64,000 nt of DNA from Lutjanus erythropterus. Lineage: Eukaryota; Chordata; Actinopteri; Lutjaniformes; Lutjanidae. Location of the stretch: the NCBI GenBank assembly GCA_020091685.1, contig CM034591.1, positions 11,852,833 to 11,916,832 of the forward strand, written 5' to 3'. Below, one piece after another: positions 48,770 to 59,254 of the stretch (position 1 is its first letter; each line of letters opens with the position of its first letter). The notes below the pieces were generated by a model. That model made no database searches and was not told the origin of the DNA. It saw only the letters and a list, made by a program, of their open reading frames with translations. The position numbers and the translations under genes were made by a program.

Positions 48770-49257
48770 CAACTAATGCTGTTGTTTTTCTGTAAGTCAA
48801 AAATACATCTGAAATTGCAACATGACCAAGTGCAATTTCCAAATCACAGGAGCTGCAGTTTTTGATAAAGGAAAAATGTGTGACAAAACAACATAATAAT
48901 GAAATACTGCAGTGCTGCAGCGATGCCCTGGCCTGCAAATCTTGTTCTCCAGATGTGAGAAAACATGTTTGTTTGGTACAAACCTCAACAGATGTCACAT
49001 CAGCATGATTTTATTTATTTTTTCTTTCCAGTGAAAATGAAAATTGTGATGCAAAAGTGATCATTCCCACCAGGGCTGCAACTAACGATTATTCTTATTA
49101 TCGATTAATCCGTCGATTAATCAAGTAGTTGTTTGGTCTATAAATTGTCAGAAAGTTACGAAAATGTTGATCACTGTTTTCCAAAGCCCAAGGTGAAAAA
49201 AAAATAACCAAACCAATAGTAATATGACTTTTTTTCCCTTATTGTGCAGCACTAGAA
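48770..49257 (+). mobile_element. hAT-type MITE, family B, interrupted by family A
   Basis: TTTGATAAAGGAAAAATGTG, ACAACATAATAATGAAATAC and CAGCGATGCCCTGGCCTGCA match the other family B copies. The body breaks at 49070, and the right end TTATTGTGCAGCACTAG resumes after the family A insert at 49240-49256. Confidence 0.7.
49071..49197 (+). mobile_element. hAT-type MITE, family A, truncated, inside family B
   Basis: Begins CAGGGCTGCAACTAACGATT, then ATCGATTAATCCGTCGATTA and TTTGGTCTATAAATTGTCAG, the best-preserved family A terminus in the window. It stops after CCAAAGCCCAAGGTG, so most of the element is deleted. Confidence 0.8.
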
Positions 49258-52098
49258 ACAATACAGCTACTGACTGTGCAATTAGATATATGTTGTTTGT
49301 CTTATAATTAACTTGCTCTTAGCAGCGGATCTGATTTGACAAATATCTTCATTTGTGGAAACACAGTCAAGAGGACATTAACAACATTGTTATGCTAATT
49401 AAATGATCAGTGGAAACTGAAGTCCTCCCACACATGCACTGCACCTCTGCACATGCAAACATCACCTGGAGGATCTGTATGTGTGAACACAAATGTCAGA
49501 ATCAGTTGGACTGGAGAGTAAACATATCTAACCCTGCCAGCGCCCAAGCTGAAAGTCCATGTGAGCCCATATGTGAGTAGAGCATATCATCATCTGGAGG
49601 ACTCACATAGAGTAAGCGGGCGTGTTGATGACCTTGCACAGTGTGTAGCTTCTTCGTACTCCTTTTTTCTTGTCTGCTTGCTTTCTACTCTTTTGTTGAT
49701 TGTTTCCTTTTCATGTACACAATCTGACAATCAATACTAGCCTACACGAGTCTCATTTTTTGCCTCACCTTAAAATTTTGGTCATCTGTGATGTGAAAAC
49801 ATCACATTTCCACAGTCAGAGAAAGTAAAAGTGTGCGTTCTGCTCGTAGATCAGTTATAAAATCCCAGCACACCATTAAGTGTTTCCCCTGCTGGGCAGT
49901 CAGATTGGAGCCACACTTACATCCATTTCTTTCAGCCTTCTCCACTTCCTTCACAGTCAGTTTTGTGGTTGTGGTCATATTTAGACTCGGTCATTATGAA
50001 GGATGAGTTCTCCTCCTCCTGCTCGCTCTGCGGGTGTCAATTCTTGCCTAAACCACAACATGTGAAAATGCGTCTGCACAAAAAGTCTCCTGTTGTGTGC
50101 TACATGTGTGAAAGGGCAAATTCGGAAAACGTCCCGGGACAGCGTTCAGAGGTCATATGTGGAAACGGCTTTGGTTTAGAGGACATTAGAATTTGGAAAG
50201 ATGGGGCAAGTGTATTGGCTGATAATTTGCAACAGCCTGCCTGTAGTACTGAACTTGAATCTGTATGTTTTCCACCATAAACAGTCTTAAACATATGAAA
50301 CATGAGCAAAATATGAATAAATAACAAGAGGGTAAAAAGCCTTGGTTCAAGCATGTACTGCATTTAACTTACTGATTAAAAGCCGGTATCTTTGAACAGA
50401 CAAGACTGGTTCAGGTCAGGTCTGACTCCTCTTGACAGGGACCTGTTCGGCAGCTTACAGGGAGAAGATTAGCCCCCTGTGTCCTGAGTTCTGTCATAAT
50501 GAAACAGGCTTGATATTTGCAAGAAGCCTTGCCAAATATATCACTCTGACAAGTGAAGATTCAAGTGTGTCATCTCATCATTCTTTTTTAATGTTGCTGA
50601 GTTTTATCTGCTACTATTTTTAATTTATTGTTCTAAAATATAGAACAAATAAAGGCTCAGTTTCCGGTAAGTTTAGCTTGTCTGATTTCATGGTCTCCTC
50701 TCTTTCTACTCTCTTTCTTGGTCTCTTTCTCTTGTTTTCTCTCACAACAAATGTCCTCCTCAACCTCTACAACTAGTTTCAACCACATACAGGAAAAAAC
50801 TCTGGTGAAATTCCTTGTATATGTACACATACCTGGCCAGTAAACCTGTTTCTGATAGCAAATGGTCATAGTTGTTTGTCAGACGTAGTTGAGACAGTGT
50901 GATATTACCTGAAACAGAACATTTCTGATTTCTGATCCATAAACTGCATCTTGTAATTTGCGTAGCTGTGACATTAACTCCTCTTCCAGTGTGCTTACTG
51001 TTGCTGCGTCAGGGTTTAAATTATGTTCAGGAAATAGGACACGGCTTTGGACAAATCGTCTCGCAGTCAGCGTGAAGCATTAGGATGCTCACCATGCTGC
51101 AGTGTTTAAGCCCATGTCTATCCACCTTGAGCCTGAGCTCAACACCAGCGACGAATCACTATAAAAAGAGCCAATTATTTATAGTCGGTTCCCTGACAGG
51201 GCCGGTCCTACTTATCTTTCAGGGTGCAGTCCCCAGGCCTTCCGCCTCACATTTTCAGCATTGTCAGAGCTCCCGTCGGCCCAATCTTTCATCACTGCGC
51301 CAGGCTGACATTTCTCTAAATATCAATGATAGTTTTTATGTGTGGCAATAATTTATCAGGCGCAGAGATACACCAAAGCATTTTTTCACCACTGACTGGA
51401 AGACAACAGCGAAAAGTTTGAGACTAGACTAGAACTTTTCTTGTGAAACAAAATGATTCAGTTGTGTATTGGAGAAAAAGATGTTCTGTGTTTGAATGGA
51501 CACCCCTTTAGTACACAAACAGAGCCTAAATACAATCTTTGGCTTTTGCAGTTTTGCTCTGAAGCCTGAGGCTATTCTTCATCTTCTACAACTTGCACTC
51601 CCTCAACATTTGCTTATTAAGTCACTCTGGAAGTTCACTTCCATATTTATCAAGACCCATCAAAGACATAAACTTTGTTCAAGAAGCTGCTGGCCTTATA
51701 ATTTGACTGCAATGCTGTAGCACATTGCTATTGTCCAATTACTGTGCATTAATTGAGCTGACCTTTAGCAGTGTCTAGTTTAAGCTGAGATATTGAAAGG
51801 AACTTGGAGAGTAATGATTTTCCTCCTCTCCTTTCTCTGTCATCAGAGGACACAACTCTGTCGTCAGTGTAATAGTAAATTCTATGAGCAGTAAGCTGTA
51901 ATTAGTGTGGAGGAGGAGACCTCAGTGGGTGTATTGATTTCTCTCTGGCTTGGTGAAAATGCCTGATTTGTTGGGTGCATTGTCTGAGGTCTCCATTCAT
52001 GTAGAATCAGGCCATCAGCAAACTCAGAAATAACATGAGAGTTTATGCTAACGTAAATATTGTTGAGCTGCTATTGACTGCATTGCTGTGAGCAAGTG

Positions 52099-52240
52099 AA
52101 TGGTGAATGGACTGCAGTCGTATAGTGCTTTTTTAGTTTTCCGATCACTCAAAGTGCTTCATAACATTTCACGTTAACCCATTCACACAGACATTCATTA
52201 TGGCTGAGGCCGCCATTCAGCTCGATCTCGCTGCCCTTCA
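52099..52240 (+). repeat. Common fish dispersed repeat (AATGGACTG...CACTCAAAGTGCTT type)
   Basis: GTGAATGGACTGCAGTCGTA, CCGATCACTCAAAGTGCTTC and ACCCATTCACACAGACATTC match a repeat that is abundant across teleosts. The usual TTTATATAGCG core has decayed. Confidence 0.7.
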
Positions 52241-52524
52241 GTGTAGGTTAGCATTAAGACTGGAAACGAGAGAATCAGCTAATCTGGATCTGTCCAGAGT
52301 TTAAAAAAAAATTGCCTTCAAGCCTAAAGCTCTCTTATTAACACGTTATATTTCTTATCTAATTTGTTCAAAACAATTATATATGAAAATGACAGCTTGG
52401 TGTTTTAGATGGGGCTATTTGCATAAATATTTCTTAGCCAGGAGCAATAACTTCCTGGACTTGCTCAAAAGAACTGAACTTCTTCCATTTCCCTGGAGTT
52501 TTTTCTGGTTGCCTGGCCAAGAAA

Positions 52525-52540
52525 TTTTTTTTTTTTTTTT
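52525..52540 (+). repeat. T16 homopolymer
   Basis: Sixteen consecutive T. Confidence 0.95.
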
Positions 52541-53613
52541 ACACTTCAGTTTAAGAATTAAACAAATAAGACATAATATGTTGATTAATGAGTTTTGAGC
52601 TTCTGTTAGGTATATTTTGTTACCCATGGACAGTTTCTTTGTTTCTGTTCTTTATGCTAAGCTAAGACAATCAGCTGTTAGCTACAGCTGCGTATTTATA
52701 GTGCAGATATGACAGTGGTATCAGTGTTCTCATCAACCTCTCAACAAGAAACTAAATTATATTTCACAAAATGTTGACCTATTCCTTTATTGGACCATGG
52801 ACCAAAAAACTTGCAAGACTGCAAAAAATGCTGTCTAGGTTGTAAATGAAACACACATGCACAAACTTGCAATCAAAGCACAATCCAGAGCGTCTTACTA
52901 GTCACAAACCTGCCATTTTGCAAGTGTGACCACACCAAATTTAGTTTTGTTTGGAGCCTTAAGTCTTGACCAACAAACTCTACATTTACCTACTCTGTTG
53001 GGGATTTATCAATCCCTGCCTTCATGTGCTTCTGTCTCATTCACAGCTACACAAAAAAGATAAACAGATAAAAAAAAATGTGTGTCTGACACAAATTACA
53101 ACTTGTCATCTATTTAGGGAAAGTTGTTCCATGCAGCATTCTCTCTGGGATAAGTGTTACCATGTCGCTAATTTGCATTAGATGTTTTTTTTTAGTTTCT
53201 CTTGGTTGCATTGAAATGTTTTGCTCTTTTGGATCAGTACTGACTTCATTGAATTGATGTATTTTGTATAACTACTGATATAAATAAATTGACTTTTCAC
53301 AGGTCTGGAAAATGAAACTTGTTGTAAAAGAACAATGCGGTTCTGCTGCTTTACGTGCACTCAAGTAACCAGGTTATAGTCAGGTTTGTCTTTTTTCATT
53401 GCCTTTCAAACCAAAAACTTGATTTCAGTCAGGGTTGGGAATTCAAGATTTTCCCAGCCAGATTTCTCCTTGAGAAAGCTGATGTCTTGGTCATATAAAC
53501 ATGTCACCAGCTTTTTAAATGTAAACATTCATATGACAGAGACTTGAGTCAGGGACAGCTGTAACACAGATGCAGCAGGATGAAAGGAAAGATCATTAAA
53601 CATAGCAAACGCG

Positions 53614-53800
53614 TAGGGCTGGGACGCCTCAGTGGCTCGGTTGGTGGAGCACGTACCTCGTGTGCTGGAGCTGTTGGTCCTCTGGCTGTTGGTTTCAGCT
53701 TCTGACCCTTTGTAGTGTCTTGTCTCTCTCTATCTACCCCACTGCTCCAGTCTATTTTCAGCAGTCTGTGTATAGTGAAAAAAAGACAACTAAAAAAGAT
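53614..53800 (+). mobile_element. tRNA-derived SINE, diverged copy
   Basis: TGGCTCGGTTGGTGGAGC (53633-53650) fits a Pol III A box. TGTCTTGTCTCTCTCTATCT, TATTTTCAGCAGTCTG and a terminal AAAAAAGACAACTAAAAAAG correspond to the tRNA-unrelated body and tail of a common fish SINE. The B box is degraded. Confidence 0.55.
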
Positions 53801-53812
53801 GTGCAAAATGTA

Positions 53813-54173
53813 TAGGGCTGGACAGTATACCAAAATTATATTGATATTGTGACATGAGAGTAAATATTATCTCAGATTTTGGATATTATTATATTGTGAT
53901 ATGGGATAAGTGTCTATTCCTGGTTTTAGTGCCTGTATTACAGTAAAGTGATGTCATTCTCTGAACTTACCAGCCTGTTTTATCTGTTCTATCATCGCCT
54001 TTACCCACTTTCATAGTCATTATATCCAACACTGATGGCTAGTTATTTAAAAATCTTATTTTGCTAATATTCTGTAAAAGCAGCAATTGTCATTCCTTTA
54101 ATACTGTGGAGATATTTAGGTATTTGGCCAAAAATACTGTGATATTTGATTTTGTCCATGTTGCCCAGCCCTG
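53813..54173 (+). mobile_element. hAT-type MITE, family D (TAGGGCTGGGC-), full length
   Basis: The left end TAGGGCTGGACAGTATACC and the right end TCCATGTTGCCCAGCCCTG are inverted. Internal landmarks AGATTTTGGATATTATTATA, TACAGTAAAGTGATGTCATT and CTGAACTTACCAGCCTGTTT are those of a well-known percomorph MITE. 361 bp. Confidence 0.8.
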
Positions 54174-54189
54174 CTGTTGGGTAGTTTAA

Positions 54190-54360
54190 TCTACAGCAAT
54201 GCTTCATATTCTATAAAACTGTATGTATGTTTGCAATATTGAGAATTTAAGGTATGTTACAGTATTTAAGAGAAAATGTGTATATTGACTTATTTATCAA
54301 ATACGGTGGTATAGCCTAAAATATTGAGATATTATTTATAAGACAAATCTTCCAGCCCTA
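54190..54360 (+). mobile_element. MITE fragment with right end TCCAGCCCTA
   Basis: ATA-rich sequence ending AAATCTTCCAGCCCTA, an inverted-repeat-like terminus. Its left end is lost or coincides with the family D copy next to it. Confidence 0.45.
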
Positions 54361-54500
54361 ACGATGCGCACTTGGTTCAATTCCAGCTGGTGGCCCTTTG
54401 TTGCGTGTCTGTTCCCTCTCTTTCTCCCTTTTCCCATCTATCTATAAGCTGTCCTGTCAAATAAAGGCTAAAAGTCCAAATAATAGTCTTTAAAAAGTAA
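54361..54500 (+). mobile_element. tRNA-derived SINE, 3' two thirds
   Basis: GGTTCAATTCC (54374-54384) is a good B box. It is followed by TGGCCCTTTGTTGCGTGTCT, CTGTCCTGTCAAATAAAGGC and an A-rich tail. The A-box half is missing where the MITE fragment abuts. A TAA microsatellite follows the tail. Confidence 0.7.
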
Positions 54501-54534
54501 TAATTAATAATAATAATAACAATAATAATAATAG
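54499..54534 (+). repeat. (TAA)n imperfect microsatellite
   Basis: ATTAATAATAATAATAACAA-type run at the SINE tail, as often happens with SINE tails. Confidence 0.9.
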
Positions 54535-55106
54535 TTTATTCAAAGGCTGAGTAAAAGTGAAAGTAACACTAAGTAGCCTCTAGATAAATCCATTTCCATT
54601 GTACTTTTTGGCAAACTGCACATACACACAGCCTGTCCTTCCCTCTGCAGTGTCAGGCCAGATGTGCAGACAGAGAAAAGTGTTTTGTAAAGTCATGGCT
54701 TTAAGTCAGGTGTAGTGGAGAAATCTTATGACTTATCTGCTGCATATAAAGGCAGATTTTACTGCAACCTGTTTAATAAAATTGTATTAAAGTGTTGCAA
54801 CCTGATTTCTCTCATTAAACGGGACTGTTGTATAAATCTAAATGTACTCATTGCATCAGATTTTACAAACTGAATTTATGTCACTGTCTTTAGTTTTGCA
54901 CATTTTTCACTTTATCCTTTTGCTCTCTAATAATAGTGATTCAGAAGTATTTCACAGCAGGCAGCCAGTCTACAGAGCCGAGAGTTATGGGGTGTAAATT
55001 TCTGCACATGTCGATACCAAATGATTTATTATTGACCTGACTGTCGTCTCGACAAATTATCAATCATACATGCTTCTAATGTATCCCTTGTGTGTATGTC
55101 ATACAG

Positions 55107-55630
55107 GCAAGTTGTGACCATGCGCTGCCTGGCTGCTCGGGTGAACTACAAGACCCTCATCGTTATCTGCGCCCTCTTCACACTCATCACTGTGTTGCTA
55201 TGGAACCGCTGCTCCAGTGACACCTCCCTGCGCTTTTTGCCCCGAGCCGTGCCTCCAAGTCCCAAGGTGGGGGATGCCAGCATCAGCAGCCAACAGCATC
55301 CTCCGCAACCTCCAGAGCCCCCGCCTGTTGTTGGTGTTGTCGGCGGGATCAAGTATGAAGAAATCGACTGCCTGATCAATGATGAATCCACTATCAAAGG
55401 CCGGCGGGAGGGCGCAGAGATCTACATGCCCTTCAGCTGGATGGAGAAATACTTTGAGGTGTACGGCAAAGTCGTGCAGTACGACGGCTACGACCGGTTT
55501 GAGTTCCAGCACAGCTACTCAAAGGTTTACACGCAGCGTGAGCCCTACCATCCCGATGGAGTCTTCATGTCATTTGAGGGTTATAACGTGGAGGTCCGCG
55601 ACCGTGTCAAGTGTATAAGTGGAGTGGAAG
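55107..55630 (+). other. glce: glce exon 3 (13-nt leader plus first coding segment)
   Basis: The acceptor is ATACAG at 55101-55106, so the exon starts with GCAAGTTGTGACC and then the ATG. The donor GTAAGA follows 55630. The base at -3 is A, a good initiation context. Reading back across the splice into exon 2, the codons before the ATG are ACC, GTG, GTT, CAA, AGG and then TAG at 40442-40444. No upstream in-frame ATG therefore competes, and the start agrees with the human protein. An ATG at 55096 is in frame but lies in the intron, upstream of the acceptor, so it is not used by the inferred mRNA. Confidence 0.85.
55120..55630 (+). CDS. glce: D-glucuronyl C5-epimerase, N-terminal 170 residues (first coding exon)
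   Basis: Heparosan-N-sulfate-glucuronate 5-epimerase converts D-glucuronate to L-iduronate in N-sulfated heparan sulfate and heparin precursors in the Golgi. Seen here: residues 1-12 are a short basic cytosolic tail ([12 protein letters not shown], as in human GLCE), and residues 13-28 are a hydrophobic signal-anchor helix, giving a type II membrane protein. Residues 29-76 form a variable Ser/Pro-rich stem with a PPQPPEPPP run. From residue 77 the conserved lumenal region begins: [63 protein letters not shown]. The stem is about 26 residues shorter than in human. The tyrosine in YHPDG lies near a position that I recall as functionally important in the zebrafish enzyme structure, but I could not check the numbering. 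The exon ends after the first base of the codon for Gly171 (phase 1) at GAAG|GTAAG. The remaining two thirds or more of the enzyme, including the main catalytic tyrosines, lies downstream of this window. Confidence 0.97.
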
Positions 55631-55784
55631 GTAAGACATTTTCATTGATGTTCATCACTGGGATGTTTGAGAATACTCAAACGTCAGATCTTAATTTCAC
55701 ATAGCCGTGCTCATAATTTGAGGTACACAAAATAAAGTCGCAATGCATCTAAATAACTCCTGTTTTTTTACTGTCTGCTTAGAT

Positions 55785-56170
55785 TAGGGTTGGCCAAACC
55801 AGGGCTGCGGACCAAAGTTGGCCCATTGTATCTTTTCAGCTTGCCAGATGTTTCTAGCAAAAAGAAAATCAAGAAGTAATTTTTAAAAAATACCATATAA
55901 ATCAAATAATAACATGCAATCAAATATATTCTGTTTTATTTTTTTGGGAGGTAAAATGCTCTTATATGTAGGATCCCTAATCATATATAGATAATTATTT
56001 ATCATAGTTTGTGCACAGCAAGTAGACACTTTGCACACAAAAGGGAACTTGGGATTCTAGCACCATTTTGCATCTTAACAATACGATACAAAAGGACTTT
56101 GCTTTTACCCAGCAGCCCACCATCAAGTTTCAGTTTTGACCCTCTAAGGGGAAAAGTTTGAGCACCCCTG
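55785..56170 (+). mobile_element. hAT-type MITE (CAGGGGTG(T/C)(C/T)CAAAC family)
   Basis: Left TAGGGTTGGCCAAACC and right AAAGTTTGAGCACCCCTG are inverted ends. The flanks GCTTAGAT (55777-55784) and GTTCAGAT (56171-56178) differ by two transitions, an aged 8-bp target duplication. 386 bp, starting about 155 bp after the coding exon's donor. Confidence 0.8.
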
Positions 56171-56623
56171 GTTCAGATAGTACAGAAACAAATGTGAAAG
56201 TCAAAGGCTTTGTGACTTTGAATCCAGGCTTTTCAAAAAGTATGGTTTAAGTAGGTAAAAGTCAAAGAGATTGCATCCAGACTTTCGTGAACTTATTTTT
56301 TTTCTCTCTCAAGGTGAAATTTATTTTCTCCAACTTAAGATTAAACATAATATCCCTGATCCATCTGACATGGGAAGGACAGTTTGAGCTCTTCAAGTCT
56401 AAGGGAATTAAACATTAGGCCAGTACAGCAGTGAAGGCCTCCACATTATAAATGTTTGATGTCCAGTCACAGTCTCTGGGTCTTACACCAGAAATAGCAA
56501 TCAAAACATGTGGGTCAATAGTAGTGAAAACTTCACTCGGGGAGTTTAATATTGCTAGCCAAAATGTATTTAGCACAACATAGATTTAGTGTACTGAGAC
56601 CAAATACAATCACACATGTAACA

Positions 56624-56776
56624 ATATTAAGACAATGAGATTTTAATGAGGAAGTGGGTAAAGGCAAATGTTACAACAACTAAAACAGTCTGTAGTATAT
56701 AATATAACACAGTATCCAAAATCTAACATGATATCTAGTTTCATTTCAATATAATATCAATGTATTGCTCAGCCCT
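56624..56776 (-). mobile_element. hAT-type MITE, family D, truncated, reverse
   Basis: AAGTGGGTAAAGGCAAATGT, GTATCCAAAATCTAACATGA and ATCAATGTATTGCTCAGCCC match the first 150 bp of family D in reverse. The rest is missing. Confidence 0.65.
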
Positions 56777-56808
56777 AACAGTGTATTTAATGATAAACTT
56801 TGATTTAT

Positions 56809-56838
56809 TGATGTGGTGTTTCAAAAAACACCACATCA
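56809..56838. repeat. Perfect 13-bp hairpin
   Basis: TGATGTGGTGTTT and AAACACCACATCA flank a 4-nt loop (CAAA). No flanking T run on the sense strand suggests a terminator. Origin unknown. Confidence 0.85.
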
Positions 56839-58168
56839 CTGAGAAATATTTGATTTATTTACTTAATGAGACTTATTTCAGTTGTCTGTGAGAAAGTGAA
56901 TCTAGACTTGATTAACAAGATCGATCAGATTTCAAAAGCACCTCCTCAGTCTCTGCCACCCGAATCCCAGACGCCATTAGCCTTTCTTGAACGCTGACAC
57001 TACCAAACATGATTTGTGTCGAGTCAATTAAAAATTTATCTTTTCCTCGCTCAGATATTGCCTGTCAGCATTTCTTTGTGCAGATATTTGTCTGTTAAGT
57101 GAGTGTTTCCCTCCATGTTCCTTCACACTTTCAGCCCATCCTTAAAGTTGTTTGCTTTCCAAGGTTCCTTTTAAAATAATTACCAGGAAGGATCAATAGC
57201 TCATTTTAAAAGGCTATTAGTTCAAACCACATTGTCATCAATATAGTTCTGTGCCCTGCTTGCTTGAAGAAGTGCTCCCGTATACTCGCCTGAAATTAGA
57301 GAATAGATATTCATTCTTCTTCTTTTTTTGTCAAATAGCTACAGCCACCAGTAAGATAAGATGAGGAATGTTGTTGCACCAGGAACTCTAAATATAGCAA
57401 TCGCCCAAAAAGTCCCTTACAACTTACAGAAACATATCAGCCTTATCAGTGAAGATGATGGAAACAGAAGGAGTGTGATTCGGTGTTATTCGGCCACAGT
57501 CCTGAATTCTTTCCCACTCAATAAGCGAGCTTTTGTTTTGGTGCGGAGATGTAATAAAAGATGATATATTCTCTGGCAAAGTGTCAGTTGCAGAGGTTAG
57601 CTTGATGAATAATGATAGCCAGTGTCTGTAAGAGCAATTTGCCAGCAGTAAATAGGTATTTTTTGCTGAGATGGATAGTGCAGTTCCCCACACTGGCATT
57701 TCTTCTTTTTACGTGGTGACACAAATCTGCTTCTCTGTTCGACACACAAAACAGAACAATGCACAGTAGTTATCTTTAAAGTAAAATTTGCAAGAAGCAT
57801 TTGTGTCCTTTCGTCATGCACTCTTTCAGAGGCAGTAAAGCTCACATGCATGCAGAGAAGAGGGCTGCCCCCTGAGAATCAATGAATCAAATAGTCAGAG
57901 ACCCATCGGTCGAAGAGTCATTAAGTCATGCAGTTATTGTCTCTCTTTCAGTCAGTGTGCGTCAGACACTTACAAAAATGCACAGGGACAACATTTCAGT
58001 GAGGAATTATAAATAAGCTGGCACACTTATTAAAAAAAATCCATGTGACAACATGTGCTGGTGGTGATGAAACCTGAGGTGGAGTGACTGGTAAACAAGT
58101 TTCAGCTCTTGTTTTTTCGCTGCATTGTTCTAAACGAAGCACTGCAGCAGCATGGCAGACTGTAAACT

Positions 58169-58530
58169 AGGGCTGCACAATTCATTGAATTTGAAATATT
58201 ATCAAAATGGGAATATCTAACTCGGAGAAGCTGCAATTTTTTGATAAAGGAGAAATGTGTGACAAAACAGCTTCATAATGAAGTACTGTTGTGCTGCAGA
58301 GATGCCCTGGCTTACAAATCATGTTCTCCAGATGTAAGAAAGCATGTTTGTTTGATACAGACCACAACAAATATCAGATGAATCTGAATGAATATTAATA
58401 GATTTTTTTCCCTGTGAAAATGAAAAACGTGATGCAAAAATGATCATTTCCACTAATTGCGAATGATATCTTGATCGGAATATCTGTCAAAATAATCGAA
58501 ATATGATATTTTTTGCCATATCATAAAGTT
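58169..58530 (+). mobile_element. hAT-type MITE, family B
   Basis: The left end TAGGGCTGCACAATTCATTG is the clearest in the family. The body TTTTTGATAAAGGAGAAATG ... GAGATGCCCTGGCTTACAAA and GATGCAAAAATGATCATTTC matches the other three copies. The right inverted end is lost after ATTTTTTGCCATATC. Confidence 0.75.
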
Positions 58531-58548
58531 TATCCACTGTAAATTTTA

Positions 58549-58720
58549 CAGACTCAAAATCAACAGAAACCACTGAACTTACTGCAGTAGAAGAAGAGTG
58601 ATGGACAGGGAGGCCAGCATCTGACAGCACTGCTGCAGCCCTGCAGGAGAAATGCTCCATTGGGCGTCTTATACCTGAACTATAAACACTTTTATTTTTT
58701 TGTGGAAACTGATGTTTTCA
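58549..58720 (+). repeat. Local direct duplication, copy 1
   Basis: Resembles 59054-59254: shared blocks include GAGAAATGCTC / GAGAGATGCTCAATGGG, TACCTGAACTATAAA / TACCTGAACCATAAA and CTGATGTTTTCA. The last block abuts a family A element. Confidence 0.7.
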
Positions 58721-58722
58721 GT

Positions 58723-59010
58723 AGAGCTGCAACAGTTAGCTGATTAGCCGATTTATTTTCAACTATTAAATTAACTTACTTTTTGATGATTGGTCAACCA
58801 TTTTGAGTATTTTGAGAACCACTGCTCTGTGGCAGTATACTGTGACTGTATCTCTGGGTTGTGTAGAGTAGTACAAGACTTTTGAGGACATCATGTTGGG
58901 CTTTGGGGAACGCTGATCAACATTTTTCAACATTTTATGGCATTTTATGGAAGGAACAACTAAGAAAAAACTCGAAATAGAAAATGAAAATAATTGTGAG
59001 TTGCAGCCTG
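58723..59010 (-). mobile_element. hAT-type MITE, family A, both ends present
   Basis: Left AGAGCTGCAACAGTTAGCTG and right AATAATTGTGAGTTGCAGCC are inverted. GACTTTTGAGGACATCATGT and TTTTATGGCATTTTATGGAA are family landmarks. It lies between the two copies of the local duplication. A 171-codon frame on the minus strand (58766-59281) runs through it and is not a gene. Confidence 0.75.
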
Positions 59011-59053
59011 AAGCCCAAAGTGCAACTGAATGCCAGGCTATAAACTTTGCAAA

Positions 59054-59254
59054 CAGAGTCTTAAAATCACCACAAGCCACAAAACAAACTGATGGAAGCA
59101 GAGAAGAGGGATGGAAACAGAGGGCAGGGTAACGCCAGACAGCAGCTGACAGCTCTGCAGCAGCCTGGCAGGAGAGATGCTCAATGGGGCACTGGGATTT
59201 TATTACCTGAACCATAAAGACTTTTACTTTCTCTGTGTGAAAATCTGATGTTTT
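59054..59254 (+). repeat. Local direct duplication, copy 2
   Basis: Partner of 58549-58720, somewhat longer through small insertions, same orientation, about 0.5 kb downstream. Confidence 0.7.

Larger units (their letters stand above)
40447..55106 (+). other. glce: glce intron 2 (inferred)
   Basis: About 14.7 kb between the inferred exon 2 donor and the exon 3 acceptor. It holds family A and B MITEs, a hAT element with transposase remains, two common fish dispersed repeats and a SINE/MITE cluster just before the coding exon. No recognised gene features in about 45.0-48.0, 49.3-52.1 and 52.3-53.6 kb. Confidence 0.65.

Noticed and set aside
54361-54400. B-box sequence considered as a tRNA gene
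   Set aside because: No matching A box or cloverleaf, and the downstream body and tail are those of a SINE.
55146-55618. Other long frames over the glce exon (minus strand 55146-55397 and 55198-55512, plus strand 55379-55618)
   Set aside because: Shadows of a GC-rich coding exon in other frames.
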